A stretch of DNA of 64,000 nt, taken from Leucobacter salsicius M1-8. Its GTDB lineage: Bacteria > Actinomycetota > Actinomycetes > Actinomycetales > Microbacteriaceae. The DNA is taken from assembly GCF_000350525.1 (NCBI RefSeq), contig NZ_AOCN01000022.1:124001-188000 (forward strand), given 5' to 3'. Shown here one piece after another: positions 52,435 to 61,100 of this stretch (position 1 is its first letter; every line of letters starts with the position of its first letter). The position numbers and the translations under genes were made by a program. The notes beneath the pieces were generated by a model that saw only the letters and a list, made by a program, of their open reading frames with translations, was not told where the DNA came from and did not search any database.

Positions 52435-53372
52435 GTGACCTTTCGGGATCCGTTGTCGTAGGCGTTTCGCCCGCGCACCCGTCGCGCGCGGCGGTGCGCC
52501 TCGGCGCACTGCTCGCACGCTCACACCGCGCCCACCTCGTGCTGGTCGCCGTGACGTCAGCGGCCTGGCCGCCACTGCCTTCGAATCGTGGCGCCGACAG
52601 CGACTTTCGCGAGTTCGCGACCCGCCAGGCCGAGCGGGCCCTGGCAGAGGCTCGTGCCTGGCTGCCCGAGGGAATGCACGTTGCCGAGTTGGTGAAGGGT
52701 GCCTCAAGCGCTCGCCGAGGGCTGCTGGAGGTCTGCGAGGAGCAGGCAGCGGTGCGGCTCGTCGTCGGCGCCCGCGCCGAGGGCGCACACCACGAGATCG
52801 AGCTTGGCTCGGTCGCGTCGAGCCTGATGCAGAGCGCGCACCTGCCCATCGCGATCGCTCCGCACGACTACGAGGTCGCCGATGACGCGCTGGTTTCGCG
52901 GGTGACCGCCTCTTACTCGGGGTCCGAGACCTCGGGGGAGCTGGTGCTGGGCGCGGCGGCGACCGCTGCCAAGTTTGGCTGCGGCATTCGTGTTGCATCG
53001 TTCCACACCCGCCCTCGCGGCTTTATGGAATCAGGGGTAGGGCTCGACGTCGAGGACGAGGTCATCGCGGAATGGGGTGCCGTGATTCGGCAGCATGTTA
53101 CCCAGCTCCTCGGGGATATCGAAGGGTTCGCTGCCCCGCCCGAGGTCATCGATGCCGCGGTCGGCGTCGGTCGACAGTGGCACGAGGCGCTGCGAGCAGT
53201 CGATTGGCTGCCCGGCGAGGTGCTGCTCGTGGGGTCGACCAGCCTCGGGCCGATCGCGCGCGTCTCTCTGGGGTCGCACGCCGCCAAGATCGTGCGCCAT
53301 TCGCCGGTGCCGGTCGTCGTAGTGCCGCGTCGTGCCACGAGTGACTACGTCGCCCAGGCGAAGCACGCATAG
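52431..53372 (+). CDS. Tandem universal stress protein (UspA) coupled to the permease
   Basis: 313 residues with two Usp domains. The first (about 1-145) ends in 'HEIELGSVASSLMQSAHLPI', and the second (about 160-300) contains the ATP-binding pattern G-x2-G-x9-G-S in 'LVGSTSLGPIARVSLGSHAA'. The first domain lacks a full version of that pattern and is probably degenerate. Usp proteins bind ATP or cAMP and often tune the membrane transporters they are fused to or encoded with. The four-base overlap with the permease stop supports a regulatory link here, as in other APC-Usp pairs. The partner is inferred from gene order. Confidence 0.87.
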   Translation: MSDLSGSVVVGVSPAHPSRAAVRLGALLARSHRAHLVLVAVTSAAWPPLPSNRGADSDFREFATRQAERALAEARAWLPEGMHVAELVKGASSARRGLLEVCEEQAAVRLVVGARAEGAHHEIELGSVASSLMQSAHLPIAIAPHDYEVADDALVSRVTASYSGSETSGELVLGAAATAAKFGCGIRVASFHTRPRGFMESGVGLDVEDEVIAEWGAVIRQHVTQLLGDIEGFAAPPEVIDAAVGVGRQWHEALRAVDWLPGEVLLVGSTSLGPIARVSLGSHAAKIVRHSPVPVVVVPRRATSDYVAQAKHA

Positions 53373-53475
53373 AATTCACACGCCTGTACCGCGAGTGAGA
53401 GTTTCTCGTTCCCCGTCATTCTGCGGGAACGGCTCATCGAAACCAAAGCGCAGAATCACCAGCAAAGGAGTCCTC

Positions 53476-54780
53476 ATGTCACACCTGAACCAGCCCAGTC
53501 CCGAAGCAACACGGGTGGATGAACTGTGGTCGATCTTGCCCGAGGAATCGGCTGTCGACGAGGCCGGCGTGCTGCACATCGGCGGCGTCTCTGTTGAGCA
53601 GCTCGCTGAGCAGTACGGCACCCCACTCTACGTCTACGACGAGGCCGGGCTGCGCCGTCAGGCACGACGTCTGCAAGACGGACTTCGCGAGCGCTGGCCC
53701 AACTCCGAGGTGTTGTTTGCCTCGAAGTCGTTCCCGGCGGTGGGCATGTACAAGCTGGCGGCTGAGGAGGGTCTCTCGGTCGACATTGCGGGTGCGGGTG
53801 AGCTCAAGCTCGCGCTCGCGGCCGGCGTGCCGCCCGAGCGGCTGCACTTTCACGGCAACGCCAAGACCGATTTCGAGTTGTCGCTCGCACTCGAGGTGGG
53901 TATCGACACGATCATCGTCGACAACGAGGACGAGCTTGATCGTCTCGAGCGGCTGCTTACGAAGCCGCAGAAACTGCTGCTGCGCGTGATTCCCGGCGTC
54001 GAGGCGAAGACGCATGCCTCGCAGGCCACGGGCGGGGATGACTCCAAGTTCGGGCTTCCCATGGATCAGGCCCTGGCAGCGATCGAGCGTATGCGTGCGC
54101 ACCCGCTGATGCAGTTCGAGGGTGTGCACCTGCACATTGGATCGCAGATTCTCGACGTCGACCAGTTCGCAGAGGCCGTCACGAAGATCTCGACGGCCGG
54201 CACGTTCGCCACCTACGATGTGGGCGGCGGGCTCGGCGTGAAGTACACGTATGACGAGACGGCGCCCAAGATTGACGACTACCTTGACGCGATCGTGAAT
54301 GCGGCGCGCGCGCACCTGCCGGCTGATGCGAAGCTGCTCATTGAGCCCGGCAGGTCGCTCGTCGCGCGCTCGGGTGTGACGCTCTACCGGGTGACCTCGG
54401 TGAAGCATACGGGACGCGTGTTTGCGGCCGTCGACGGCGGCATGGCCGACCAGCTCGATGCAGCACTCACCGACCAGCGCTTCGAGGCGGTTCTGGCGAA
54501 CCGGGTGCTCGATCCCTGGACCGAGACGGTGCAGCTCGTGGGCCGTCAGTGCGAATCGGGCGACCTACTCGTCGACCGCGCCCCGCTGCCCGCGCCCGAG
54601 GTCGGTGACCTTGTGGTGCTCGCTACCACCGGCGCCTACGGCTACACGCTTGCGAACAACTACAATGGAGCGCTTAAGCCGGCCATCGTGTTCGTGAAGG
54701 ACGGTGCTGCCCGACTCGTCGCGCGCCGCGAGACCTATGACGATCTGCTCGCGACCCACGTTCCGGCGATCGATGCGTAA
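53476..54780 (+). CDS. lysA: Diaminopimelate decarboxylase-type PLP enzyme
   Basis: 434 residues from the ATG at 53476, five bases after AAAGGAG. This is the fold-type III (alanine-racemase-like) decarboxylase. The PLP lysine is in 'VLFASKSFPAVG' (about residue 84), with 'HLHIGSQI', the phosphate-binding 'LLIEPGRSLVARSG', the active-site cysteine region 'VGRQCESGDLLV' and the family end 'TGAYGYTLANNYNG'. It should convert meso-diaminopimelate to lysine as the last step of lysine synthesis. The usual neighbour in Actinobacteria (argS or hom) is absent, and it sits with a LysR gene, a decarboxylase and a permease. A catabolic Orn/Arg/Lys specificity cannot be excluded; I favour LysA. Confidence 0.85.
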   Translation: MSHLNQPSPEATRVDELWSILPEESAVDEAGVLHIGGVSVEQLAEQYGTPLYVYDEAGLRRQARRLQDGLRERWPNSEVLFASKSFPAVGMYKLAAEEGLSVDIAGAGELKLALAAGVPPERLHFHGNAKTDFELSLALEVGIDTIIVDNEDELDRLERLLTKPQKLLLRVIPGVEAKTHASQATGGDDSKFGLPMDQALAAIERMRAHPLMQFEGVHLHIGSQILDVDQFAEAVTKISTAGTFATYDVGGGLGVKYTYDETAPKIDDYLDAIVNAARAHLPADAKLLIEPGRSLVARSGVTLYRVTSVKHTGRVFAAVDGGMADQLDAALTDQRFEAVLANRVLDPWTETVQLVGRQCESGDLLVDRAPLPAPEVGDLVVLATTGAYGYTLANNYNGALKPAIVFVKDGAARLVARRETYDDLLATHVPAIDA

Positions 54781-54792
54781 CGCACGCTCTTG

Positions 54793-54850
54793 AAACGACA
54801 CAGGCCCCAGCGCATGCGCTGGGGCCTGTGTCGTTTGATCCGGATCAAAC
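54793..54850. terminator. Bidirectional hairpin terminator with repeated GATCCGGATCAAAC box
   Basis: A perfect 21-bp stem (54793-54813 with 54816-54836) with a CAGGCCCCAG core lies between convergent lysA and the VOC gene. It is followed by the perfect 18-base palindrome GTTTGATCCGGATCAAAC (54833-54850). The same core and box occur at 4146-4201. Confidence 0.85.
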
Positions 54851-54865
54851 GAGCCCGGATCGAGA

Positions 54866-55243
54866 CTAGAGCTGCTCGACCGCGAAGTAATTGTCTTCGG
54901 GGTCAGCAAAGTTGAACGTCGTGCGGCCGCCCATGGTGGCGAGTTCTCCGACCGTCACGCCCGCCGCATCGAGGCTCGCACGCATGCCGGCGGCGTCCTT
55001 GCTGCCAAACAGGATCGACGGGGTCGCGAGATCGAGCTCGGGTGCCATGCGGGCGACTGTCGCACGATCAAAAAGTACGAGGGCCGTGGTGTCGTCGGGA
55101 GACGCGGCGAGCTCGATCGACAGCACGCGACCGTCTACGCGCTGGGTGTCGCGCCGGGAGAACCCGATCTCGCGCTCCCAGAACGCGGCCACGCGCTCGG
55201 GGTCGTTGACGTACACCATGACTTTGCCGAACTGATCGATCAT
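54866..55243 (-). CDS. VOC (glyoxalase/bleomycin-resistance fold) family protein
   Basis: 125 residues, a single VOC domain made of two beta-alpha-beta-beta-beta units: 'GKVMVYVNDPERVAAFW' opens the first and 'GGRTTFNFADPEDNYFAVEQ' closes the second. The metal-ligand His/Glu positions are not conserved in an obvious way at the N-terminus, so it could be a ligand-binding rather than a metal enzyme. Such proteins include glyoxalases, dioxygenases and antibiotic-resistance binding proteins. It is monocistronic and convergent with lysA. The precise role is unknown. Confidence 0.82.
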   Translation of the reverse strand: MIDQFGKVMVYVNDPERVAAFWEREIGFSRRDTQRVDGRVLSIELAASPDDTTALVLFDRATVARMAPELDLATPSILFGSKDAAGMRASLDAAGVTVGELATMGGRTTFNFADPEDNYFAVEQL

Positions 55244-55409
55244 GTGGGCCTCCTTGAAAGCAACGGTTTATCGGGGGGACCCCGCCAGTATTGCAGTGGC
55301 GGCACGCCCGGGCAACCGCCTCCGCGGGGCCCGTTTTGAGTTGGAGCGGGGGCTCGTGTAGAGTTAAATCTTGTTGCGCCGCTCCGGTTGCGCGGCGAGT
55401 AGTTCCCCT

Positions 55410-55484
55410 TGGGATATGGTGTAATTGGCAACACATCGGTTTCTGGTACCGACATTCTAGGTTCGAGTCCTGGTATCCCAGCCA
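55410..55484 (+). tRNA. tRNA-Gln (anticodon CUG)
   Basis: A full cloverleaf: acceptor TGGGATA pairs with TATCCCA, D-arm with TGGTGTAATTGGCA, anticodon loop TTCTGGT (anticodon CTG at 55443-55445), T-arm with GGTTCGAGTCC, G discriminator and encoded CCA. It reads CAG codons. A T-ended hairpin follows directly. Confidence 0.95.
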
Positions 55485-55488
55485 AGTA

Positions 55489-55518
55489 ACTCCCCGGTCA
55501 TTCGACCGGGGAGTTTTT
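55489..55518 (+). terminator. Intrinsic terminator of the tRNA-Gln gene
   Basis: A perfect 11-bp stem (55489-55499 with 55504-55514), an ATTC loop and a TTTTT run at 55514-55518, immediately after the tRNA. Confidence 0.9.
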
Positions 55519-55586
55519 CGTTTTCTACCCGCCCCTGAAGTGTGGCATTCACTCCTTGATTGGACTCGGTCCAGTATGATTGGCGC

Positions 55587-56345
55587 GTGAATGTGAATCA
55601 TTGTGGCCGCCCCGATTTGCGCTGGCGGCGAGCGGCAGTGGGTATTGGGGTCGGCGTGGTGATATCGCTCCTGGGCGTCTCGCCCGTGCTGGCCGCATCG
55701 ACCCAGCCCCTCCACCCGGCTGTTACCACTGAGCGCCAAGCGGCCCCAGAGCTTACCGCGCCCGCGGGCGCGACTGAGGTCTGGCTCGATGCCGAGGGTG
55801 GCGGAAAGGTCATCGCCGCTGCACAGACCCGCAGCGGCACTGGTGGCTGGCAAGACGCGCTGGTTTCTCTCACACCTTTCGGAAGCACGGCAGTGGCCAC
55901 GGTGCAGCCGGGCAAGGTCGATGCCCGATGGCGGGTGGCGAGCCAGGTGCATGCTGATTTCTCGGTCACGTTCGTTGATGCCCGCGGCAATATCCTCTCC
56001 GAACGACTACTGCGCAACGTCGCCGTCAGTGGCGACGGCGGTTGGGTCGACTGGGCCACTCTCGCGGGCACGCAAGACGGTGCAGAGAGTGACGACAACG
56101 GAGACGAAGAGGCAGGCGAGGGGCCAGGCGGCCGCTCCGATGCAGACTCGACGGCGGCGGGAAATACTGACGCAGCCAACGACGGTACCGCTAGCGATGC
56201 TCAGCTTTCGCGCACGGGATCCGATGCGATGCCCTTTTTGGGGGCCGGTGCAGTCTTGGCTGTGGCGGGTCTCGGGCTTCTTGCGCGTCGTGCGACTCGC
56301 ACGCGTCGCACCCGCGCCGCGGATACGGAGGGGGAGGCACTATGA
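55587..56345 (+). CDS. Secreted surface protein with LSRTG sortase-like C-terminus
   Basis: About 252 residues from the GTG at 55587; a TTG at 55560 would add nine. Residues of about 15-37 form a signal peptide ending near 'VLAAST'. A beta-rich extracytoplasmic domain follows ('VWLDAEGGGKVIAAAQTRSG', 'VTFVDARGNILSERLLRNVA'), then an acidic Asp/Glu/Gly/Ser stalk. The C-terminus reads L-S-R-T-G, a hydrophobic helix ('FLGAGAVLAVAGLGLLA') and an Arg/Thr-rich tail, the three-part sorting-signal layout; L-S-x-T-G is close to the L-A-x-T-G signal of class E sortases. The gene overlaps the next one by four bases. A surface-displayed partner of the 1088-residue secreted protein is the best guess. Confidence 0.72.
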   Translation: MNVNHCGRPDLRWRRAAVGIGVGVVISLLGVSPVLAASTQPLHPAVTTERQAAPELTAPAGATEVWLDAEGGGKVIAAAQTRSGTGGWQDALVSLTPFGSTAVATVQPGKVDARWRVASQVHADFSVTFVDARGNILSERLLRNVAVSGDGGWVDWATLAGTQDGAESDDNGDEEAGEGPGGRSDADSTAAGNTDAANDGTASDAQLSRTGSDAMPFLGAGAVLAVAGLGLLARRATRTRRTRAADTEGEAL

Positions 56346-59300
56346 ACCGTCAAGCTTTCACGAAGTTCTCCCTGAGCGTGCTCGCTGCGGTAACCGCGAG
56401 CGCACTGGTCCTGATGGTGGCGCCCTCGCCCAGCATCGCTGTGTCGATCGATTCGATTGAGAACCAATCGTTTGTGCGCAAGGCGGAGGCAGTCGGATTT
56501 ACGCCAGCCCCGCCCCAGGTTCCGGCGCTCGAATCCGCGGTGGGGCGAGGTGCGGCACTCACCACTGTTCCCATCACCCAGGCCGACTCCACGAGGGGCC
56601 GTGTGGCACTCGGCGACGCTGCGAGCGGCTCGACAGCCGCGCTTGTGCGGGTCACACTGCTTGCTCCTACGGCCGAAACCTCGGTGTTCACGACCCAGGC
56701 GGGAAGCTCCGCCTCCGGAGCGAGCACTCCGCTCGATGATCTCAGCGGCACGCAGCTGACTCAGTCGCTTGACGCTGTACCGGGGCCGACGCCGATTCTG
56801 TACGCGGCAGCCGGGAAGACCGTGTCAACCACGGTGCTGCTTCCAATAGTCAACGGAGCCGTGCCCCTGTATGCCGACCGTGACGAAGCACCCGTGAGGG
56901 TCGAAGCGCTGGCGTTCTTTGCTGGCGGCGCGAACGCACCCGGGGCGACAGTCGCGCTCGCTGCGCCCGAGCTGCGCGCCGACACCGCCCAGGGGCTGGG
57001 CGGGGCCGGGATCGATCAGACTGGTATCTGGGTTGGGCTCAATGGCGCCGGTGGTGTCCCGAGCGACTTGGTGCGCAGCGTATACCTGACCTTTGACATC
57101 TCCCTTGACCGCGCTGACACCGTTTCGCTCTCGGACGGCCAGCAGCTCAAATTGCCAGCGGGTCGCAGCATCGTCACTACGGTTGTGACGCCCGACGAAC
57201 TTGGCGGCGTCACGCTGCGCTCAAGCGCAGCCACGGGCTCGCTGCGGGCGAGCGTGCTGGGCTGGGTTGCAGAAGCCAGCGCAGACCTCTCAAGTGCAAA
57301 CGTGACCGGTAGCTACGTCGCTGACGCCCTTCCCGAATCTGTTGTCAAGATTCGGGGAGGGAAGGCTCCGCGAGCCCTCGACCTCACGACCTACTCCGAC
57401 GCGGACTATGCGCTCGCGCTCGTCGCATCGGTGGCTGGTGCCCCGGGAGAGACGACGCTCGACTGGCGATCGCCCGTAACCGGCCGAGCTGCCGGGGTTG
57501 CGCTCGACGGCACGGCTGGGGCCGCGCCACAGCTCGCACTCGTTCCTGTCGATTCCGGATCAGGACAGCTCTCGGTGCGGCGCGGGGCCGCGACCGTTCA
57601 GGTTCAATCGCTGGGCGCCTTTCTGGGCGAGGCGCAACAGTACGACGCAGCCGATCCGGCCACTATCGAGATCACGGCACCGCGAGATCTCGCATCCATT
57701 GACCTCAGCGAAAGCGGCTACTTCACGTTGGAGGGTGTGGTCGACGGCGGTGCGAACGCGGTTGACCGGGTCGAGGTTTCTGCGAACGACGCTGGAACAC
57801 AGGTGTTTATCGGCACGGCCGAACTCACTGAGACGCCGACTCAAACCGTCTGGAGCATGCGGGTGCTTGCTCCAGACGATGGTGAATTTGACTACACGGC
57901 TACCGTGTTTGATCGGTCGAATCGAGGCGTGGCTCGCGCGAGTGATGAGATCACGCTCGACATTAACGCTGCTGACGCCACCGACACGGTGACCTCGCCA
58001 GAAGTACGCACCTTTGGGCTGCGGCCTGGCGAGGCGGTGCCTCGTGTCGTGGACGCTGACACCGTTGCGTTTGCGGAGCAACCAGACCTCGAGCCCGGGC
58101 AGATCATTGTCACCGGCCCGCTACCCGGGGCCGCGAGCGGTTTCTTGGGGCGAGTATCGCAGATGAACCTGGTCGCGGGCGAGTGGCTGGTGACCACGGT
58201 CGCGGTTGAGCTCTCGGAGGTGTTCTTTCAAGTGGACGTCGCCGAGACCATCGACTATCAAGCTGATGAAATCGTCGACCAGATCGCCGTCGAAGACACT
58301 CCCGCGAGCGGTGCTGACCCCTCCGAATTCACCGAGGGTTCGTTTGTGCCGGTAGATCGTGCGACCGGCAAAGAGGGCACCCCGGTGCCGCTCGAAGAGT
58401 ATTCTGTGGCCGTCCCCGACGCACTGGGCAACGGGCCCGGCGCGGCCCCGGTCGCATGGCCGGGGGAGCTACCGGGTCACGCACACGCCGCGCTCGTGCG
58501 CGACGACGACGTAGACCTCACGCTCGGCGCAGACGACTTCAATCTGGCCGAAGCGGGGCTCGACCCCGCGAACCCCGACGATTTTGCGCTCGCGTGCCGG
58601 GCTGCCGGGAGCGACGGTCAGGAGCCCACGGGCGACCAGATCGATGAGAACGGTGAATGGCATCCAGCGCAAACGGGTGCTCCCGCGGCCCCTGCCTGCG
58701 CCCAGCAGCGACTCGGGGTCGACCTTCACGGCACGTGGTCGATTGGTATGGACGCTTCTTTCATCGTCGGCCTCAGAAACGGCAAGCCGAAGGTGCTCAA
58801 CACCACAAAGCTGGATCCGTGGGAGTTCGATCGCGCTGAAAAACGTGAACTCGCGACCGAGGCGGCCATCGGAGTGCAGGCCTCGGGGGAGGCAGAGTTC
58901 AGCCTCGATTTCGTGCTCAACGTGAAAATGAAGTGGAAGTGGAAAGTTGTTCCCGCAGGAATCACCGTGCAGGAGTTCACCACTAAGGTGACGACGACGC
59001 TCAAGGCCAGCGCGGCGCTCAAGGCGTCCTTCAAAGCATCGGGCAAACTGAATTTTAAGCTTGACGTCGCGGAGGTCGCGCTTCCAACCACGATGTTTAT
59101 GGTCGGCCCGGTCCCGGTCGCCATCACGAACCGGCTGAACTTTGCCATTGCAATGGGTGGGGAAGTGATGGCGGAGGTCGCGCTGCCCGCGGTCGGGGTC
59201 GAACGTGTCGATACCTTTGGGTTTACCTGGAAAACGGGGCAGGGGCTCAGCCGAATTAAGAATGACACCCCGACTAAGTATGTGGTGCCCAAGTTCACGA

Positions 59301-59608
59301 AGCTGAAGGATTCGGCGACCGTCAGTTTCACCGGCGGCATTTCGGTGGGCCCGGAAGTGAGCTTCCGTAGCCGTATTTATTCGTTCGCAGGCCCAGACCT
59401 GGCATTGAGTGCGAAGGCAGGTGTGGGTGGCGAAATCACCGGTCCTATTGCGGGTCCCTATGATGCGAAGGTGGAGGTATACCTCGCACTGGGGCTTGAA
59501 GGCATGGTGAAGTTGACCCTCATTAAGTGGGAGCTGGTGAACCTCAAAGTGTTCGCACTGGGCGTGCGCCTCAACCTGTTCACCAAGGAATGGTCCTTCT
59601 CGATCTAG
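56342..59608 (+). CDS. Large secreted protein of unknown function, coupled to the LSRTG protein
   Basis: 1088 residues. A signal peptide covers about residues 1-34 (basic start, long hydrophobic core, 'PSIAVS'). The next 400 residues are Ala/Gly/Thr/Ser-rich beta-type repeats. Residues of about 440-545 resemble an Ig-like extracellular domain ('ITAPRDLASIDLSESGYFTL', 'VSANDAGTQVFIGTAELTET'). The C-terminal 290 residues have amphipathic beta strands and Lys/Trp-rich segments ('LNVKMKWKWKVVPAGITVQE') and end without an anchor. No enzyme motif is visible. ATGA overlap with the preceding LSRTG gene indicates co-translation. A secreted adhesin or cell-envelope structural protein is plausible; the function is unknown. 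Confidence 0.72.
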   Translation: MNRQAFTKFSLSVLAAVTASALVLMVAPSPSIAVSIDSIENQSFVRKAEAVGFTPAPPQVPALESAVGRGAALTTVPITQADSTRGRVALGDAASGSTAALVRVTLLAPTAETSVFTTQAGSSASGASTPLDDLSGTQLTQSLDAVPGPTPILYAAAGKTVSTTVLLPIVNGAVPLYADRDEAPVRVEALAFFAGGANAPGATVALAAPELRADTAQGLGGAGIDQTGIWVGLNGAGGVPSDLVRSVYLTFDISLDRADTVSLSDGQQLKLPAGRSIVTTVVTPDELGGVTLRSSAATGSLRASVLGWVAEASADLSSANVTGSYVADALPESVVKIRGGKAPRALDLTTYSDADYALALVASVAGAPGETTLDWRSPVTGRAAGVALDGTAGAAPQLALVPVDSGSGQLSVRRGAATVQVQSLGAFLGEAQQYDAADPATIEITAPRDLASIDLSESGYFTLEGVVDGGANAVDRVEVSANDAGTQVFIGTAELTETPTQTVWSMRVLAPDDGEFDYTATVFDRSNRGVARASDEITLDINAADATDTVTSPEVRTFGLRPGEAVPRVVDADTVAFAEQPDLEPGQIIVTGPLPGAASGFLGRVSQMNLVAGEWLVTTVAVELSEVFFQVDVAETIDYQADEIVDQIAVEDTPASGADPSEFTEGSFVPVDRATGKEGTPVPLEEYSVAVPDALGNGPGAAPVAWPGELPGHAHAALVRDDDVDLTLGADDFNLAEAGLDPANPDDFALACRAAGSDGQEPTGDQIDENGEWHPAQTGAPAAPACAQQRLGVDLHGTWSIGMDASFIVGLRNGKPKVLNTTKLDPWEFDRAEKRELATEAAIGVQASGEAEFSLDFVLNVKMKWKWKVVPAGITVQEFTTKVTTTLKASAALKASFKASGKLNFKLDVAEVALPTTMFMVGPVPVAITNRLNFAIAMGGEVMAEVALPAVGVERVDTFGFTWKTGQGLSRIKNDTPTKYVVPKFTKLKDSATVSFTGGISVGPEVSFRSRIYSFAGPDLALSAKAGVGGEITGPIAGPYDAKVEVYLALGLEGMVKLTLIKWELVNLKVFALGVRLNLFTKEWSFSI

Positions 59609-59685
59609 GGGTTGTCGTGGCCGCGCTCGGTGCGCGGTCACGACCCCGTGCAGCTGGTGCTCACGGATGATGAAAGAATAGGGCC

Positions 59686-60984
59686 ATGGCATCTCCAGTG
59701 AACTCGCCGCGCGGCATGCGCGATTTCCTTCCCGCTGACAAGGCCCGCCGCGAGCACGCGCTCTCGGTCATCAAGGGCGTGTACCGCGCTCACGGGTTTG
59801 ACGAGATTGAGACCCCCGTGGTCGAGGATCACGCACGGCTCCACGCGGGGCTCGGTGGCGACAACGAGAAGCTGTCATTCTCTATCCTGAAGCGCGGCAT
59901 CCGCCCCGAGCAGCTCGCGAAGGCTACGGAAGCCGGCGACGCCGAGCTGCTGGCCGACCTCGGCCTGCGCTTCGACCTGACGGTGCCGCTCACCCGGTTC
60001 TACGCCACCAACCGGGCCGAGCTGCCGCCCGTCTTCCGCGCGATCCAGATCGCACCCGTGTGGCGCGCCGAGCGCCCGCAGAAGGGGCGCTACCGCCAGT
60101 TCGTACAGGCCGACATCGACATCATCGGCGAGTCCGGCCTGATCGCCGAGATCGAGCTCGTCACCGCGACGTCACAGGCGCTCGCGGCCCTGGGGCTCAC
60201 CGGCTGCGTGATCCGGATCAACGACCGCCGCATCCTCTTCGGGCTCCTGGCCCACTGCGGTTTTGCCCCCGAGACGCACGATCGCGCACTCATCACGATC
60301 GACAAGCTCGACAAGATCGGGGCCTCGGGCGTCGTAGAGGAGCTGCGTGAGATCGATGCCGACGCCGCCGAGAAGATTGGCTCCGTACTTGCACACGTCG
60401 AGCCGCTGCTCGCCGGTGATGGCATCGCGCTCACGCGTGACGCCATCGCGGCTGTGCTGCCCGAGGGGGCAGCCGAGGAGGGCGTCACGAACCTCGCCGA
60501 TCTCGGCGCAGCGCTCGAGGGCGCGCTGCCCGAGGGCGTCGAGGTGCGCTTCGACCCGACGCTCGTGCGCGGCATGGGCTATTACACCGGCACGATTTTT
60601 GAGGTCGCGCACCCGGGATCGGGCAGCTCGGTGGGTGGCGGCGGCCGCTACGACGGCATGGTCGGTCGATTCCTCGGCCAGGACGTGCCGGCGGTCGGCT
60701 TCTCCATCGGCTTTGAGCGAGTCGTTGACCTCATCTCGCTGCCCGAGTCGACGGGCCCCGAGTCGGTCGCGCTCGTGTATGACACGGACGTGGAGTTTGC
60801 CGATCTGCTCTCGCTCAAGCGTGCGCTCGTCGAGAAGGGGCACCGAGTGCGGCTCGAGAAGCGTCAGAAGAACATGAAGGCGCTCCTCGCACGCGTCACG
60901 GCTGAGGGCTTCGCGAGCGTCGCCAACGTGCGCGGTGGCATGCGTTCGGTGGACGACATCGAGATTCGAGCCCTCGAGAACTAG
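59686..60984 (+). CDS. hisS: Histidyl-tRNA synthetase
   Basis: 432 residues, the usual HisRS length. Class II motifs are clear: motif 1 'PRGMRDFLPADKARREHA', motif 2 'APVWRAERPQKGRYRQFVQA' with the dimer-interface 'DIDIIGE', histidine-binding 'LVRGMGYYTGTIFEV', and motif 3 'VGFSIGFERV'. The C-terminal anticodon-binding domain ends with 'FASVANVRGGMRSVDDIEIR'. It charges tRNA-His and is essential. It is transcribed on the plus strand; a VOC gene follows after a 116-base gap. Confidence 0.97.
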   Translation: MASPVNSPRGMRDFLPADKARREHALSVIKGVYRAHGFDEIETPVVEDHARLHAGLGGDNEKLSFSILKRGIRPEQLAKATEAGDAELLADLGLRFDLTVPLTRFYATNRAELPPVFRAIQIAPVWRAERPQKGRYRQFVQADIDIIGESGLIAEIELVTATSQALAALGLTGCVIRINDRRILFGLLAHCGFAPETHDRALITIDKLDKIGASGVVEELREIDADAAEKIGSVLAHVEPLLAGDGIALTRDAIAAVLPEGAAEEGVTNLADLGAALEGALPEGVEVRFDPTLVRGMGYYTGTIFEVAHPGSGSSVGGGGRYDGMVGRFLGQDVPAVGFSIGFERVVDLISLPESTGPESVALVYDTDVEFADLLSLKRALVEKGHRVRLEKRQKNMKALLARVTAEGFASVANVRGGMRSVDDIEIRALEN

Positions 60985-61100
60985 CCGACACAGATCGGCG
61001 CTGATCATAGCGCGGGGGATTCGCAGCGAACAGGCGTTGACGTTGCAAGGTCTTGGTGGAATTCTGGGGGCGTTGGCACGACCCGACTACGGAGGACACC

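Noticed and set aside
53479-54408. 309-codon frame opposite lysA
   Set aside because: lysA carries all PLP motifs on the sense strand; the antisense is His/Arg-rich shadow sequence.
58469-59692. 407-codon frame opposite the large secreted protein
   Set aside because: The sense frame has a signal peptide, overlaps its upstream partner by ATGA and is continuous for 1088 codons; the antisense has no recognisable features.
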